From: Styela clava
Lineage: Eukaryota > Chordata > Ascidiacea > Stolidobranchia > Styelidae
Direction: 5' to 3'
DNA: 64,000 nucleotides
Assembly (NCBI RefSeq): GCF_964204865.1
Contig: NC_135250.1
Location: 23,179,395 to 23,243,394 of the forward strand
Made by a program: the position numbers and the translations under genes. How positions within the stretch are numbered: the stretch's first letter is position 1; the number at the start of each line of letters is the position of its first letter. Below, piece by piece: positions 11,249-23,460 of the stretch. The notes under the pieces are model-generated. The model ran no database searches. It was given only the letters and a program-made list of their open reading frames with translations, and had not been told where the DNA came from.

Positions 11249-13548
11249 GTTTATTTTTGGAATGTCAATGGGCTGTTGCATAGAAAATAATAAAAATACT
11301 ATTTTAGCAAATGAATCACAAAAGTACGCGAAAAATCAACAATTCGGGAATATCGAAATGATGAAATAGTTAAAAGTAGGAGTACTATGCGTTCAATTTT
11401 CAAATGTTAACTGATAGAAATTTTAAATTTATTGAAAACAAGTGAAAGAAAGGATTTATTATTGTATGAACACATGGATGATCTCATACATAGATCAATC
11501 ATGATGTGACATTGTTTTATGCAACACCAGCTTTGATGAATATATGGGAAGATTCAAATGTCCAAATTTATGCATCATTTTGATTTAATTCATAGATAGA
11601 TAGTGAATAGAAAAATCCCAAAACACCTACTTTGTTGTCTGATTTTCTATCTAAATTAACCAAATTGATCAATTAGTGCTAAATATATATAAAATGTGTG
11701 CACGAATTGGATGACAACTGCATGATAATATGGATTAACTTATTTTCAATTGACATATATTGTATTAAATATGATACAAAACTCCGGTGATGGTATGGTT
11801 TTATATTTTAATTGTTACATATATTATTTGAACTTGTGGGGAATGTTAACTTGTGCTATCGATTGGGTTTCTACAAGATCACCTACTTTTCCGTTTTCTA
11901 TGCTTTTGCGTCGGTGGATCCGTATGCATATAATGCGAGGATGCTGTAGCGAGAGTGAAGATAACTATCCTGAGTAATTCAATAAATGGTCTTGCTGCAC
12001 ACTAATGTGTTTGAGATTATGAAAGTGTTCCGTTTGGCATTGGAATTTATTTGGTAAGAAAAATAAAAGAAGGTGTTGTGTTTGTGGGAAATATTTGAGA
12101 TATTGAGAATATTGAGTCAAGTGATAGATAGTGAATAGAAAATGCTAAAACACCCACTTTGGATGTTTTCTGTCTAATTTCTATGCAAAAATTAATTAGG
12201 GGTAATATATATAAAATGTGTGCACAAATCAGATGACATCTCCATGATAATATGGATTAACTCATTTGTTACATATATTGTTTGAAATGATAAAACTGTT
12301 TAATTTGGGGCAACTTATACTAATTGGACACTAAGATCTCTATACGAAATAGAGGTAAGATTGGGCCAAAAATTCTGGCCCGGCCCAAGCCCGACTAATT
12401 AACTGGATTTGCAAACCCGAAAGTAACTATTTTATTCAGTTCATCGAATTGTCATTGCAAGAGTTGATGAGGCAACTTCTGTTTTTTTGCAAACCACGGT
12501 CTCTCGTGGCCAAAACACGGCCGAAACGCCTCATTTAAAAAGAGTCATCGATAGAGAAGCCCGACCCCAACGTGAGGATTGACATTTCAGGCCTGATCAG
12601 GCTGGAATTTTGGGTTGACTCAGGCTTCAGATCTTAGCTTCAATATGAAAATTCAGTTTGGCATTGGAATTTATTTAGCAAGAAAAAAAAAGTCATAGTC
12701 AAGTTGATTTTTTCCAACCAGTAATATATTCAACAGATACAAATGCGAAAAACATGCGAAAGAGTAAAGAATATAATTTTACTGGGAACTGAAATGACTG
12801 GGAAATGAAGTCGCGAGAGATTTGATGGTGGGCCTGTTATCCAACTAAACCTAATTGAAATTAGGTATGATCATCTGTAGTGGGCTCGACATTGGAAGAC
12901 TGGAGAAAAAAGATGATAGAGAACAGGTTTAGACAGGCTAATGAGTAATGACGGGATGAATTCCATTAAACATTAGTTGTTTAACATGCCCATACAGAAT
13001 ATGATACCAGTACTCAAATATGAAACATATACTGTCATAAGCTAGCATTTGGATAGGCGCATTATACTGCAATATATATGAATAAATAGATGTTGGAGTG
13101 TCAGTTCAGGTTTATAGGCTTCGAAACATCTCGAGAACAAACCAAATTGAACTATTATTATTACATGATACCGGTACTTGCATTGTACATTCCACAAGAG
13201 AATTGTTTTTTCAGACATATAGACTTGATAGGTGTATTTGATGTTCTTGGTACAGCAACGTTTATCTGTCCTGTTGCCAATTTAACAGTTGGTTGAACAA
13301 ATTTTAAGTTTTTCTGTTTTGCTCAGTTCAAGCAATTCTGGTATATTTAAGATGGTCTGGATCATGCAGTTGTACTTTGTGATGAAAACTTTTTTTTGTA
13401 AAATTGAGGTTTACTTTTCATTGACTGTAATGTCTAATTAATTACCGTATCTTTGAATTAATTATTTTTTTCTATTGTTTAAGGTCTTTTCAATAATATT
13501 AGTAGTATCATAAAATTCTATATAAAATCAAACCAAGGCATCTCAAAA
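11249..13548 (+). other. type A spacer and leader of K2
   Basis: Repeats the K0-K1 spacer. It contains the ESEDNYPE ORF fragment (11840-11977), a GC-rich degenerate MITE (12352-12640) and a 68-codon upstream ORF (13090-13296). A pyrimidine tract ends at TTTAAG (AG 13482-13483). No independent gene is supported. Confidence 0.5.
12352..12640. mobile_element. GC-rich degenerate MITE (GGCCCG repeats)
   Basis: The left end has GGGCCAAAAATTCTGGCCCG and the right end has an imperfect inverse with AATTTTGGGTTGACTCAGGC. Copies occur at 19705-20022 and about 60852-61072, and one at 37890-43430 is split by the gypsy element. Exact ends and family are uncertain. Confidence 0.45.
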
Positions 13549-15180
13549 ATGGAAGAAAAAATCAATACAGATTCTAAAGAACATGCTTTTGAAATTTTAC
13601 AACAATTAAATGAATATCGTAAAACTCGACGTCATTGTGATTTCATGATCAAAGCTGGATCTGAGGAACTTCCTGTTCATAGGAATATTGTGTCGGCAAG
13701 TTCCGATTATTTTAAAGCAATGTTATCTCATGAAAATGTTGAAACAAAATCTGGTGTCGTTGTAATAAAGGAATTTGATGAAGTTTGTGTTAAAAAATGT
13801 GTTGATTTCATTTACACTGGGGATGCTTATGTTGCCAAAGAAAAACGTGAAACACTCATGGGTGTCGCTCACATGATGCAGCTGCAAAGACTTTGTGATA
13901 GTATCGCAATTTTTCTGGAAGATGATCTTGATCCTAGATCGTTTTTTCAAACTAAAAAAATTGCGAATAGATACAACTGTGAACAACTTGAGGAAAAATG
14001 CAATCAATTCGCATTGCAGCGTTTTATAGAAATTGCCCAGTCAGATGAGTTTATGGATCTTGATGAAAAATTTATTTCATTTCTGATGGAATCAAATGAA
14101 ACAAAAGCAAAGGAAGAAGGGAAATGTAAGATGTTGTTAGCATGGACCAAACATGATATTGATGAAAGAAAGGAATGTTTTCTTAGTTTGGTGATGAAAT
14201 TTCAGTTGACAAAAATGACTTTGTCATATAGAAGATTTCTTGTTGAAAATGAACCATTGTTATTTGAATCTATGCAGTCTATCCAGTCACTGACTTTGTC
14301 AATATTAGACAGTCATGGGGATATCAGCTCAAAAGATTTTAATTTAACAAAGAATAAACAGCTTGTTGTTTTTGATCAAACTTCTCAAAGAATGCATTCT
14401 ATTGATGTTATTGATAAAACATGGACTCCAATGCAAACCATAGATCAAGCAATTATAAAGAATTTATATTCTGCTGTAATGATGGAACCTTACATTTATG
14501 TGATTTGTACAAATAAATTATTTTATAGACTTGAATATGCTGAATCAAATGCAAAGTGGGAACAAATGGCAAATACAAATCTTCAGTATGCTTGTGTAGT
14601 TGCACTTGATGGTTTTGTTTATGGTATTGAGTATGGAGGGCGCCCAAACATTATGGAAAGATATGATCCATCAAATAATAGATGGACCAGACTAACAAAC
14701 AAATCATTGATTCTATATGGAGAATCTTTGGTGGCTGCTGATGGAAAGGTGTTTTGTATTGCAGGACATTCTGATCAACAACATCGAGCAACAAACCAAG
14801 TTGAGATTTATGATCCTGTCACATCAACTTGGTCAATGGATAATAGATCATTGAATGAAGCAAGATATCGTGCTTCTGCAACTGTCACAGAGGAAGGAAT
14901 ATATGTTATGGGAGGTTGTAATGTTAATGGAACATCAACTCTCACTACTGTTGAATTTCGTTCATCTGTAACTAAAACCTGGATGATGTTGAAACCAATG
15001 AAAAATGCAAGATTTAACTTCAGTAGTTGTGTGATTGATGGGAAAGTTTATGTCATTGGTGGAAATGGAAATTCTGCAAATATAGAGGAATATGATCCCG
15101 AAATAAAAGAATGGAAAATCATTGAAACAATACAAGGAAAAAATATTTTTCCAAGAGCAACAGTTGCAATATCTATATAA
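13549..15180 (+). CDS. K2: BTB-BACK-kelch protein, 543 aa
   Basis: Second intact array member with the same architecture as K1: BTB (about 20-125), BACK (130-240) and six blades. BTB-BACK differs from K1 by few residues, such as R27 in place of Gly and E145 in place of Lys. The loops differ more: AGHSDQQHRATNQ in blade 4, GGCNVNGTST in blade 5 (Cys after GG is unique here), and ARFNF at the start of blade 6. The stretch after BACK (ESMQSIQSLTLSILD) is of the K5 type rather than the K1 type, so the copies are mosaics. The leader and the first ~250 bp downstream match K1 closely. Function as a Cul3 adaptor is inferred from the family. Confidence 0.94.
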   Translation: MEEKINTDSKEHAFEILQQLNEYRKTRRHCDFMIKAGSEELPVHRNIVSASSDYFKAMLSHENVETKSGVVVIKEFDEVCVKKCVDFIYTGDAYVAKEKRETLMGVAHMMQLQRLCDSIAIFLEDDLDPRSFFQTKKIANRYNCEQLEEKCNQFALQRFIEIAQSDEFMDLDEKFISFLMESNETKAKEEGKCKMLLAWTKHDIDERKECFLSLVMKFQLTKMTLSYRRFLVENEPLLFESMQSIQSLTLSILDSHGDISSKDFNLTKNKQLVVFDQTSQRMHSIDVIDKTWTPMQTIDQAIIKNLYSAVMMEPYIYVICTNKLFYRLEYAESNAKWEQMANTNLQYACVVALDGFVYGIEYGGRPNIMERYDPSNNRWTRLTNKSLILYGESLVAADGKVFCIAGHSDQQHRATNQVEIYDPVTSTWSMDNRSLNEARYRASATVTEEGIYVMGGCNVNGTSTLTTVEFRSSVTKTWMMLKPMKNARFNFSSCVIDGKVYVIGGNGNSANIEEYDPEIKEWKIIETIQGKNIFPRATVAISI

Positions 15181-17543
15181 CATTGAAAGCTCATATTCCT
15201 GGACATACATGGCTCTCATATGCTTATTAAAAAATTCCTGTCAACATTTCTAATTTTTTTCTAAATTTTTATCATAAAATGATGAGGGCTAGAAACCTAA
15301 TTTTCGTGCATCATAATACTCAGCTAAATAATTTAAATTTATCAAACATTTATTTATTTATCTATCTTATGTTCTAGTATTAAGTTATAGTTAGCTTAAG
15401 AATGAATGTATGATTTAATATCAAGTTTATTGAATTTTTTCATACATTTATCTAACACTATTGATAATTTGACAGCCTGATGCTAAACATTACTTGATTT
15501 TATTAAGAAGTTGTTATTCGAATCTTATTAACGGTTTCTTATTTTCCCTAATTTATTATATTATTGAACTGTTAATGATCAAGATTTTAATTTGGTATTC
15601 TTCGACATTTTCTATTTTTTCATTATTTCATTCAATTTTGTGACATGCCACAATGGGACGTTGACCAATTTCAATTTTTATTTATGAATCATGGTTTAAT
15701 AATTTGAAATTCTTTTATTCACAATGCCTAAATTGTTTTGAAAAATTTCATTTGATCTTAGTTTAACACAACAATTCAAGTTTTTCAATTGTTGCTGAGA
15801 ATGGGTTAATATTAAATAATCATTTGCTTTAGTGATAATCACTGTATTTTTTTGAAATATTAATTTTGTTTCCACTGCTTTTCTGATATAATCAATTACG
15901 GTACCTAATATGCTCTTTTTTAAAATAGGTTTATTAATATCTATGCTTTTTATTCATGAGATAACTGTTCTATAGATTCGACATTATGAATCGTCATATT
16001 CAGGCTAGTTGCGATAAATCTATTATGACATGGCCCCCGTTGTACAAATAAAAGAAAATACAAAACTTTTGGGTTTAGGAGGAGTAGTGTTTATTCAAAC
16101 ATGCCTTAGCCATGACCTTCTGCTGCTCACTGTTGTCCAATGCATTATTGGTATTTTGTATCTTTTTGAGATGAGGCTCATTTCATACCATCATCTGTAT
16201 AACGTCATAACAAACTTGTTGTGGCCTTCTAGGCTGAGAACAATTATTCAACTTCTGATATTTCTATTCTGAAAATGATGATGATTTTGAGAAATTTTCA
16301 TTTTCAAGAATTTCTTGGCAACTAATGAGCCATGAAATATTATTAATATTTATTGATTTCAATTTCTGATTAACAGACAATAAGTTCTGTAATAAAAGAA
16401 TGGTTGAATATGGTTTTATTGAATATTCTTGAAAATTTTATTATTGTAGTATATTCATATTGACTAATTCACTGAACTTGATAAAATATACTGTATCAGT
16501 GAAATTGTCATTGTTATTGCTTTATGTACCTATATATAAGGTACTCGAAGGAAATATAAATTTTCATTTTGATGCTCGTAGTTAATATTCTGACAAATTC
16601 TTACTGGTATTATTTATGCAATTTTTCACAGCTGTAATTTGCAATATTAATATCATAATTAGATCAGCTGAAAAAGAAATTAAATATTTTCTGATGGTCG
16701 CGAAGTTCCTGCTTGTCTTCATAACATGCTTGATTTATCACTCGGCAATTTCCCAAAAGATTGTTGAAGATGATTTGATGCCTACTTTTGATAAAGATCT
16801 ACACAGACAACACATGTCATTATTGTTTGGCAAAAAGTGGAATTGATATCAGGCTGTGAAGTTGGCAGTTTAATAAACTCATTTTGATATTGGCTAAAAA
16901 CCACTATTTTAAATGTCCTCGAGTTGGATTCAAAATATATTTTTAGTTTAAAGTTTTATAAAAAGTTTTTCATACCTAGAACACCAGTAGATTCTGGAAT
17001 TGTGAGAAAGTTTAAAAAGTGGAGTAGTTTTTTATCTTGATGTCGTCGCACACAAAAACTGAATACCAAAAAGCCAACAGAATTTTTAAAATAAGTGAAA
17101 GTCATAGACTTTTAGCAAAAAATACAATCTTTACCCAATGGAAATTTTAAAACAATTCCTCCAGTAGGTAATGAGGAAAGATATTTTTTCACAACAACAA
17201 CAACATAATAACAAAACGATCCATATGTACACTTCATATCCAATTAGAATCTAGAAGATCGGAAAATTATATTTTAATTAATATTTTTGATGATCTGTCA
17301 TTGTCGAGCAATCGTGATCACATTGGATGGTATCCAAGAGTCACTCAATCCAACTCCAGATAGTTAGGTTATTCCCCGTTTCACGGACAACAGGCAGGAA
17401 GGTGTGTTGTGGGAAATACAACACGGTGCATTTTGTTTCGACATTCTGGACATACCGGTATAAGTTTATTTTTATTCACCAATGAACCAGGTATATGTGT
17501 GAATGCAATATTGAAGAGACTTCATGATGTCATTAATTTTTGG
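15181..17543 (+). other. type A spacer after K2
   Basis: Colinear with 7910-10261. It contains the 80-codon ORF copy (16030-16272) and the exon-like ORF (16616-16846). No independent gene is supported. Confidence 0.5.
16616..16846 (+). other. exon-like ORF, copy 2
   Basis: Same ORF as at 9334, preceded by TTTTTCACAG, full length (76 codons) and ending LLFGKKWN. It has several amino-acid differences from copy 1 and no stop. Function unknown. Confidence 0.35.
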
Positions 17544-17599
17544 GGTCAGCGCGAAACACCGCAAAACAGAGGGAAACAGCGCATAACAGAGGAAAATAG

Positions 17600-17779
17600 T
17601 AGAAGTATAAGTTTATTTCGACTCCATAATCAGCAATAGACGATAAAAAAATAGATAAAAGTAAAAGTAACTGATTATAGAATCTGGGAAGCGAACAAAA
17701 CCTAGAGTAAGGTTTGAAACGTACAGATTTTAGATGGAAAGGTATTGATAAAAGAAGTAGTACGAGTTCGCTCACCCAA
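17600..17779 (-). mobile_element. 180-bp insertion with 7-bp target duplication
   Basis: It is absent from the other foldback copies, which read AAAATAGCGC without interruption. AAAATAG flanks it at 17593-17599 and 17780-17786. On the minus strand it ends with a GTCGAAATAAACTTAT-like run, reminiscent of a LINE or SINE 3' end. The class is uncertain. Confidence 0.55.
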
Positions 17780-17932
17780 AAAATAGCGCAAAACAGAAGG
17801 AAACCAGCGCAAAACAGGAGACGCAGTTATTACCACCTCGTGACGGCTCCTGCCACGAAAGAACAACGGTGCCTCTCGTCATGGTTTTATGGTGCTATTT
17901 CCGGTATTTTTACAAGGTTATGTAGCGGATTC

Positions 17933-18386
17933 GGGTCTGGTATAGTTTAGTACCACATGCACTTCTAAATGGCCTGGCTCAACAATTTTTGCATATGTTA
18001 ATCCTAACCCCCACCTGACTTCGTCACCGGAAAATTACGTCATTTGGACGTCACAGTGGCGTAATAAGACCCACCAAAGTATGAGGATGGTCGTCCAAAT
18101 CGCGCAGACAATCACCCAAAATCGAGCAAGTTAGTTCTCTCGTTTTTTCGTCACAACGATCACCATAGGAGAGAGATCGTCGGCGTTACCGAGTTCGTTA
18201 TCGGCGGCGCAGATGCCATTTCGGGCGATTGTAATTATACTTTGGCAAGCCATATCACGTGACGGTGACGTCCTAGTGACGTAATTTTTGGATGGCATAG
18301 TCAGGTGGGGATTAGGAATAACATATGCAAAATTCGTTATGCTACACCCACTGGAAGTACTTGTGGTACTAAACTATACTAGACCC
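17933..18386. mobile_element. nested MITE with 8-bp target duplication, best copy
   Basis: The ends GGGTCTGGTATAGTTTAG and CTAAACTATACTAGACCC are inverted, flanked by GCGGATTC at 17925-17932 and 18387-18394. The 8-bp duplication suggests a hAT or related superfamily. The interior holds inverted CGTCAC/GTGACG segments and no ORF. Confidence 0.85.
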
Positions 18387-19704
18387 GCGGATTCTAGGTC
18401 ATCATGCGAAATTTTATCTAACCCTAAAGCTAAATCAATTAAAACTGTATCCATATGGAAAATGTTCTAAATTGCATTACCCAAAATGTGTCACTAGCAG
18501 GGGCAGACCTGCCATTACAACCAACATGCCTTGGTTTGGGTTTTTAATTTGCTGCCGTGGTACCCCAACTAAAAAAATAAATAAATATGTGCCCCAACTT
18601 ATTGCAAATTTTATTTCTGTTTTGCGCTGTTTCCCCCTGTTTTGTGTGCTGTTCTCCTCTGTTTCGTGCTGTATTCAGTAAGTAGTAAGACCGTTTAATT
18701 TTGGAATACAATGGGCTGTTGCATAGAAAATAATCAAAATACTATTTTAGCAAATGAATCACAAAAGTATGCGAAAAATCAACAATTTGGGAATATCGAA
18801 ATTCAGTTAAAAATGATGAAATAGTTAAAAGTAGAAGTACTATGCGTTCAATTTTTAAATGTTAACTGATAGAAATTTAAATTTATTGAAAACAGGTGAA
18901 AGAAATGATTTATTATTGTATGAACACATGGATGATCTCATACATAGATCAATCATGATGTGACATTTTTTTCAAGCAAAAATAAACTAAATCTATCAAT
19001 TATTGGTAAATATAATATAAAATGTGTGCACAAATTGGATGACAACTGTATGATAATATGGATTAACTTATTTCCAATTGACATATATTGTATTATATAT
19101 GATACAAAACTTCGGTGATGGTATGGTTTTATATTTTAATTGTTACATATATTATTAGAACTTGTTGGGAATGTTAACTTGTGCTATCGATTAGGTTTCT
19201 ACAAGATCAACTACTTTTCCGTTTTCTATGCTTTTGCGTTGGTGGATCCGTATGCATATAATGCAAGGATGCTGTAGCGAGAGTGATGATAACTATTCTG
19301 AGTAATTCAATGAATGGTCTTGCTGCACACTAATGTGTTTGAAATTATGAAAGTGTTCCGTTTGGCATTGGAATTTATTTGGTGGGAAAAATAAAAGAAG
19401 GTGTTGTGTTTATGGGAAATATTTGAGATATTGAGCCAAGTGGTAGATAGTGAATAGAAAATGCCAAAACACCCACTTTGGATGTTTTCTGTCTAATTTT
19501 CTAATTCTATGCATAAATTAACTATTTCGATTAATTTATATATATATAAAATGTGTGCACGAATTGGATGACGTCTCTATAATAATATGGATTAACTCAT
19601 TTGTTACATATATTATTTGAACATGTTGCCAATTCAATTGAAATTATAAAACTGTTTAATTTGGGGCAACTTATACTAATTCGACACTAAAATGTCTATA
19701 TAAA

Positions 19705-20022
19705 AAAAAGGTAAGATTGGGCCAAAAATTCCGGCCCGACCCAGGCCCGAGGGAATTAAACCCGACCCAAGCCCGACTAATTAACTGGATTTGCAGGCCC
19801 GAAGCAAACCCGAAAGTTCCTATTGTATTTAGTTCATCGAATTGTCATTGCAAGAGTTAATGAGGCAACTTCTGTTTTTTTGCAAACCACATTCTCTCGT
19901 GGCCGAAACGCCTCATTTAAAAAGAGTCAGCGATAAAGAAGCCCAACCCAAACTTAAGGATTGATATTTCAGGCCTGACCAGTCCCGAATTTTGGGTTGG
20001 CTCAGGCTTCAGATCTTAGCTT
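19705..20022. mobile_element. GC-rich degenerate MITE, copy before K3
   Basis: Same element as 12352-12640 and more complete: the left arm keeps GGCCCGACCCAGGCCCGAG and the right arm TTGGGTTGGCTCAGGCTTC. Confidence 0.45.
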
Positions 20023-20083
20023 CAATATGAAAATTCTCTTTGGCATTGGATTTTATTTGGCGAGAAAAAAAAAGTCATAGTCA

Positions 20084-20233
20084 AGTTGATTGTTTCCAAC
20101 CGGTATTAAATTCAACAGATACAAATGCAAAAAACATGCGAAAGAGTGAAGAATAGAGAGTTGATTGTTTCCAACCGGTAATATATTCAACAGATACAAA
20201 TGCAAAAAACATGCGAAAGAGTAAAGAATATAA
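20084..20233 (+). repeat. two-copy tandem duplication, 75-bp period
   Basis: AGTTGATTGTTTCCAACCGG starts at 20084 and again at 20159, followed by CAACAGATACAAATGC in both. Other leaders have one copy. Confidence 0.85.
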
Positions 20234-21000
20234 TTTTACTGGCAGATTGGGAAGAGAAGTCGCGGGGAGATTTGATGGTGGGCCTGTTATCCAACTAAAC
20301 CTAATTGAAATTATGATCATCTGTAGTGGGCTGGACATTGGGAGACTGGAGAAAAAAGAGGATAAAGATCAGGTTCAGACAGGCTAATGACGGAATGAAT
20401 TCCATTAAACATTAGTTGTTTAACATGCCCATATGGAGTATGATATCAGTACTCAAATATGAAATAACAGAATCAGAATGAAACATATACTATCATGAGC
20501 TAGCATTTGGATAGGCGCATTATACTGCAATATGTATGAATAAATAGATAATAAAACTATGTTGGAGTGTCAGTTCAGGTTTTTAGGCTTCGAAACATCT
20601 CGAGAACAAACCAAATTAAACTATTATTATTACATGATACCGGTACTTGCATTGTACGTTCCACAAGAGAATTATATTTTCAGACATATGGACTTGATAG
20701 GCGTATTTGATGTTCTTGGTACAGCAACGTTTATCTGTTCTGTTGTCAATTCAACAGTTGGATGAACAATTTTTAAGTTTTTCTGTTTTGCTCAGTTCAA
20801 GCAATTCTGGTATATTTAAGTTGTACTTGGTGATGTAAACTTTTTTTTTTTAATATAAAGATTTATTTTTGATTGACTGTAATGTCTAATTAATTATCGT
20901 ATTTTTAAATTAATTATTTTTTTCTATTGTTTAAGGTCTTTTCAATAATAGTAGTAGTATCATAAAATTATTTATAAAATCAAACCAAGTCATCTCAAAA

Positions 21001-22629
21001 ATGGAAGAAAAAATCAATACAGATTCTAAAGAACATGCTGTTGAAATTTTACAACAATTAAATGAATATCGTAAAACTGGTCGTCATTGTGATTTCATGA
21101 TCAAAGCTGGATCTGAGGAACTTCCTGTTCATAAGAATATTGTGTCGGCAAGTTCCGATTATTTTAAAGCAATGTTATCTCATGAAAATGTTGAAACAAA
21201 ATCTGGTGTCGTTGAAATAAAGGAAATTGATGAAGTTTGTGTTAAAAAATGTGTTGATTTCATTTACACTGGGGATGCTTATGTTGCCAAAGAAAAACGT
21301 GAAACACTCATGGGTGTCGCTCACATGATGCAGCTGCAAAGACTTTGTGATAGTATCGCAATTTTTCTGGAAGATGATCTTGATCCTAGATCGTTTTTTC
21401 AAACTAAAAATATTGCGAATAGGTACAACTGTAAACAACTTGAGGAAAAATGCAATCAATTTGCATTGCAACGTTTCGAAGAAATTGCCGAGTCTGATGA
21501 GTTTATGGATCTTGATGAAAAATTTATTTCATTTCTGATGGAATCAAAGGAAACAAAAGCAAAGATAGAAGTGAAATGTAAGATGTTGTTGGCATGGACC
21601 AAGCATGATATTGATGAAAGAAAAGAATGTTTTCTTGGTTTGGTGATGAAATTTCAGTTGATAAAAATGAGTTTGTCATATAGAAAATTTCTTGTTGAAA
21701 ATGAACCACTGATATTTGAATCTGCAAAATCTCTTCAGTTATTGACTTTGTCAGTTTTTAACAGTCATCATGGATATATCAGTTCAAAAGATGTCAATTT
21801 AACAGAGAATAAACAGCTTGTTGTTTTTGACAAAACTTCCCAAAGAATGCATTCTCATGATGTTGATGATAAAACATGGACACCAATGCAAACCATAGAT
21901 CAAGCAATTATACAGAATAATTTATATTCTGCTGTAGTGATGGAATCTTACATTTCTGTAATTTGTGAAAATGGATTGTTTTATAGACTTGAATATGCTG
22001 AATCAAATGCAAAGTGGGAACAAATGACAAATACTAATCTGAAGTGTGCATATGCAGTTGCACTTGATGGTTTTGTTTATGGTATTGAGCATCAGAATTA
22101 CTCAAACATGGAAAGATACGATCCATCAAATAATAGTTGGACCAGACTAACAAACAAATCATTGATTCTAGCATATGAATCTTTGGTGGCTGCTGATGGA
22201 AAGGTGTTTTGTATTGCTGGATTGAATCGACAAGGTCGAGCAACAAACCAAGTTGAGATTTATGATCCTGTCACATCAACTTGGTCAATGGATAGTAGAT
22301 CATTGAATGCAGCAAGATATTCTGCTTCTGCAACTGCTACAGAGGAAGTAATATATATTATGAGAGGTTATGATGATGGAAATACAATTTTCAATACTGT
22401 TGAATTTCGTTCATCTGTAACTAAAACCTGGATGATGTTGAAACCAATGAAAACTGCAAGAGAAGAGTTCAGTAGTTGTGTGATTGATGAGAAAGTTTAT
22501 GTCATAGGTGGAAATCAAAATTCTGCAAATATAGAAGAATATGATCCTGAAACAAAAGAATGGAAAATTATTGAAACCATTCAAGGAAAAAATGTAACTC
22601 CACTGGCTACTGTTGCATTATTTATGTAA
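21001..22629 (+). CDS. K3: BTB-BACK-kelch protein, 542 aa
   Basis: Intact, with the same three domains as K1. The C-terminal third is very close to K5 (ending VTPLATVALFM, not AVAISI), consistent with K3 and K5 being duplicates of one another. Oddities: blade 5 reads MRGYDD, so the usual double glycine is lost (K5 keeps MGG), and blade 3 is one residue shorter at SNMERYD. Loop differences include AGLNRQGRATNQ and AREEF. An AATAAA polyadenylation signal lies at 22713-22718, 84 nt after the stop. Cul3-adaptor function is inferred. Confidence 0.93.
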   Translation: MEEKINTDSKEHAVEILQQLNEYRKTGRHCDFMIKAGSEELPVHKNIVSASSDYFKAMLSHENVETKSGVVEIKEIDEVCVKKCVDFIYTGDAYVAKEKRETLMGVAHMMQLQRLCDSIAIFLEDDLDPRSFFQTKNIANRYNCKQLEEKCNQFALQRFEEIAESDEFMDLDEKFISFLMESKETKAKIEVKCKMLLAWTKHDIDERKECFLGLVMKFQLIKMSLSYRKFLVENEPLIFESAKSLQLLTLSVFNSHHGYISSKDVNLTENKQLVVFDKTSQRMHSHDVDDKTWTPMQTIDQAIIQNNLYSAVVMESYISVICENGLFYRLEYAESNAKWEQMTNTNLKCAYAVALDGFVYGIEHQNYSNMERYDPSNNSWTRLTNKSLILAYESLVAADGKVFCIAGLNRQGRATNQVEIYDPVTSTWSMDSRSLNAARYSASATATEEVIYIMRGYDDGNTIFNTVEFRSSVTKTWMMLKPMKTAREEFSSCVIDEKVYVIGGNQNSANIEEYDPETKEWKIIETIQGKNVTPLATVALFM

Positions 22630-22712
22630 CATTGACTGTTCTTATCAGTTGTTATACCTTTGTGGCATCATTTATTCCTATTATTCATCAACTAAAATTG
22701 AGTAGTAGTAAA

Positions 22713-22718
22713 AATAAA
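22713..22718 (+). terminator. AATAAA polyadenylation signal of K3
   Basis: AATAAA in the 3' flank, conserved in the K5 flank at 46060-46065. The flanking sequence is shared by both genes. Confidence 0.5.
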
Positions 22719-23049
22719 CCTCTGTTGTTGATTTGATCATGAAAGTGAATGAATAACCAAATTTCTATTTCAGCTGCATTTCACCAGTTATCGAGCATAA
22801 CCATGGCCAAGAAATTTGACTTCGAAGAGTTGATTTAAATTCATTATGCTTAAAGTGGTATCTATCTAATTTTCCATTGAATTTTTTTTACCGAATAGTT
22901 CACTATTTCGAATACAATCAAAATTATTATTTTCGAATATGAAATTTCGAATACATGCAAAAATAAATTTAAGTGAAAAATCATATTTTAGGGCATCAAG
23001 GAATCTGCATACAATAAACAATGGAATAACTGTTATATACAACCTGTCT

Positions 23050-23460
23050 ATTTACCAGACATTTTATGTCCACCGATTGCCTGATATTTTTGAGTAGTAT
23101 TGCTTTTCATATTTCAGTAGGGCGAAAATACGAATCAAAAATTAATAATAATCGGGCAGTTTACTACACATTTTATGTCCGCAGATTGCCACTGTTTTTT
23201 AAAGTATAGTAATTCCTTCTGTTTTCCCGTAAGTACGAAACTTCAAATCAAAAATTAATTATAATCGGGCAGTTTTCCACACATTTTATGTCCGCAGACT
23301 GCCCCGTATTTTACAATAGTAATGCTTTTATTTTTTCGCAAGTAGGAAAATGAGAATCAAAGATTAGGTATAATCGGGCAGTTCAACACACATTTTATGT
23401 CCCCAGATTGCCGTGATATTTTAATATACAATAGCAATGCTTTTATTTTTTCGTAAGTCG
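23050..23460 (+). repeat. tandem repeat, four copies of ~110 bp
   Basis: The core ATTTTATGTCC (last base variable) starts at 23061, 23170, 23283 and 23392, giving periods of 109-113 bp. Each copy has TCGGGCAGTT or a similar run before it and GATTGCC after it. The same array is duplicated at about 46390-46815. Confidence 0.85.

Larger units (their letters stand above)
17544..18692. mobile_element. foldback MITE, copy 3 (left tip deleted)
   Basis: The left tip GGTC runs directly into AGCGCGAAAC, so about 23 bp of the TIR are missing. The right tip is complete. It carries two insertions: 17600-17779 and the nested MITE 17933-18386. Confidence 0.65.
18693..21000 (+). other. type A spacer and leader of K3
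   Basis: Colinear with the K2 leader spacer. The ESEDNYPE fragment is broken here by a TAG (ATCGATTAGG near 19190). It holds the GC-rich MITE (19705-20022), a local tandem duplication (20084-20233), the 68-codon upstream ORF (20559-20765) and a TTTAAG acceptor-like site (AG 20934-20935). Confidence 0.5.

Noticed and set aside
23050-23460. CRISPR-like spacing of repeats
   Set aside because: Repeats are ~110 bp imperfect tandem units in an animal genome, not short identical repeats with unique spacers.
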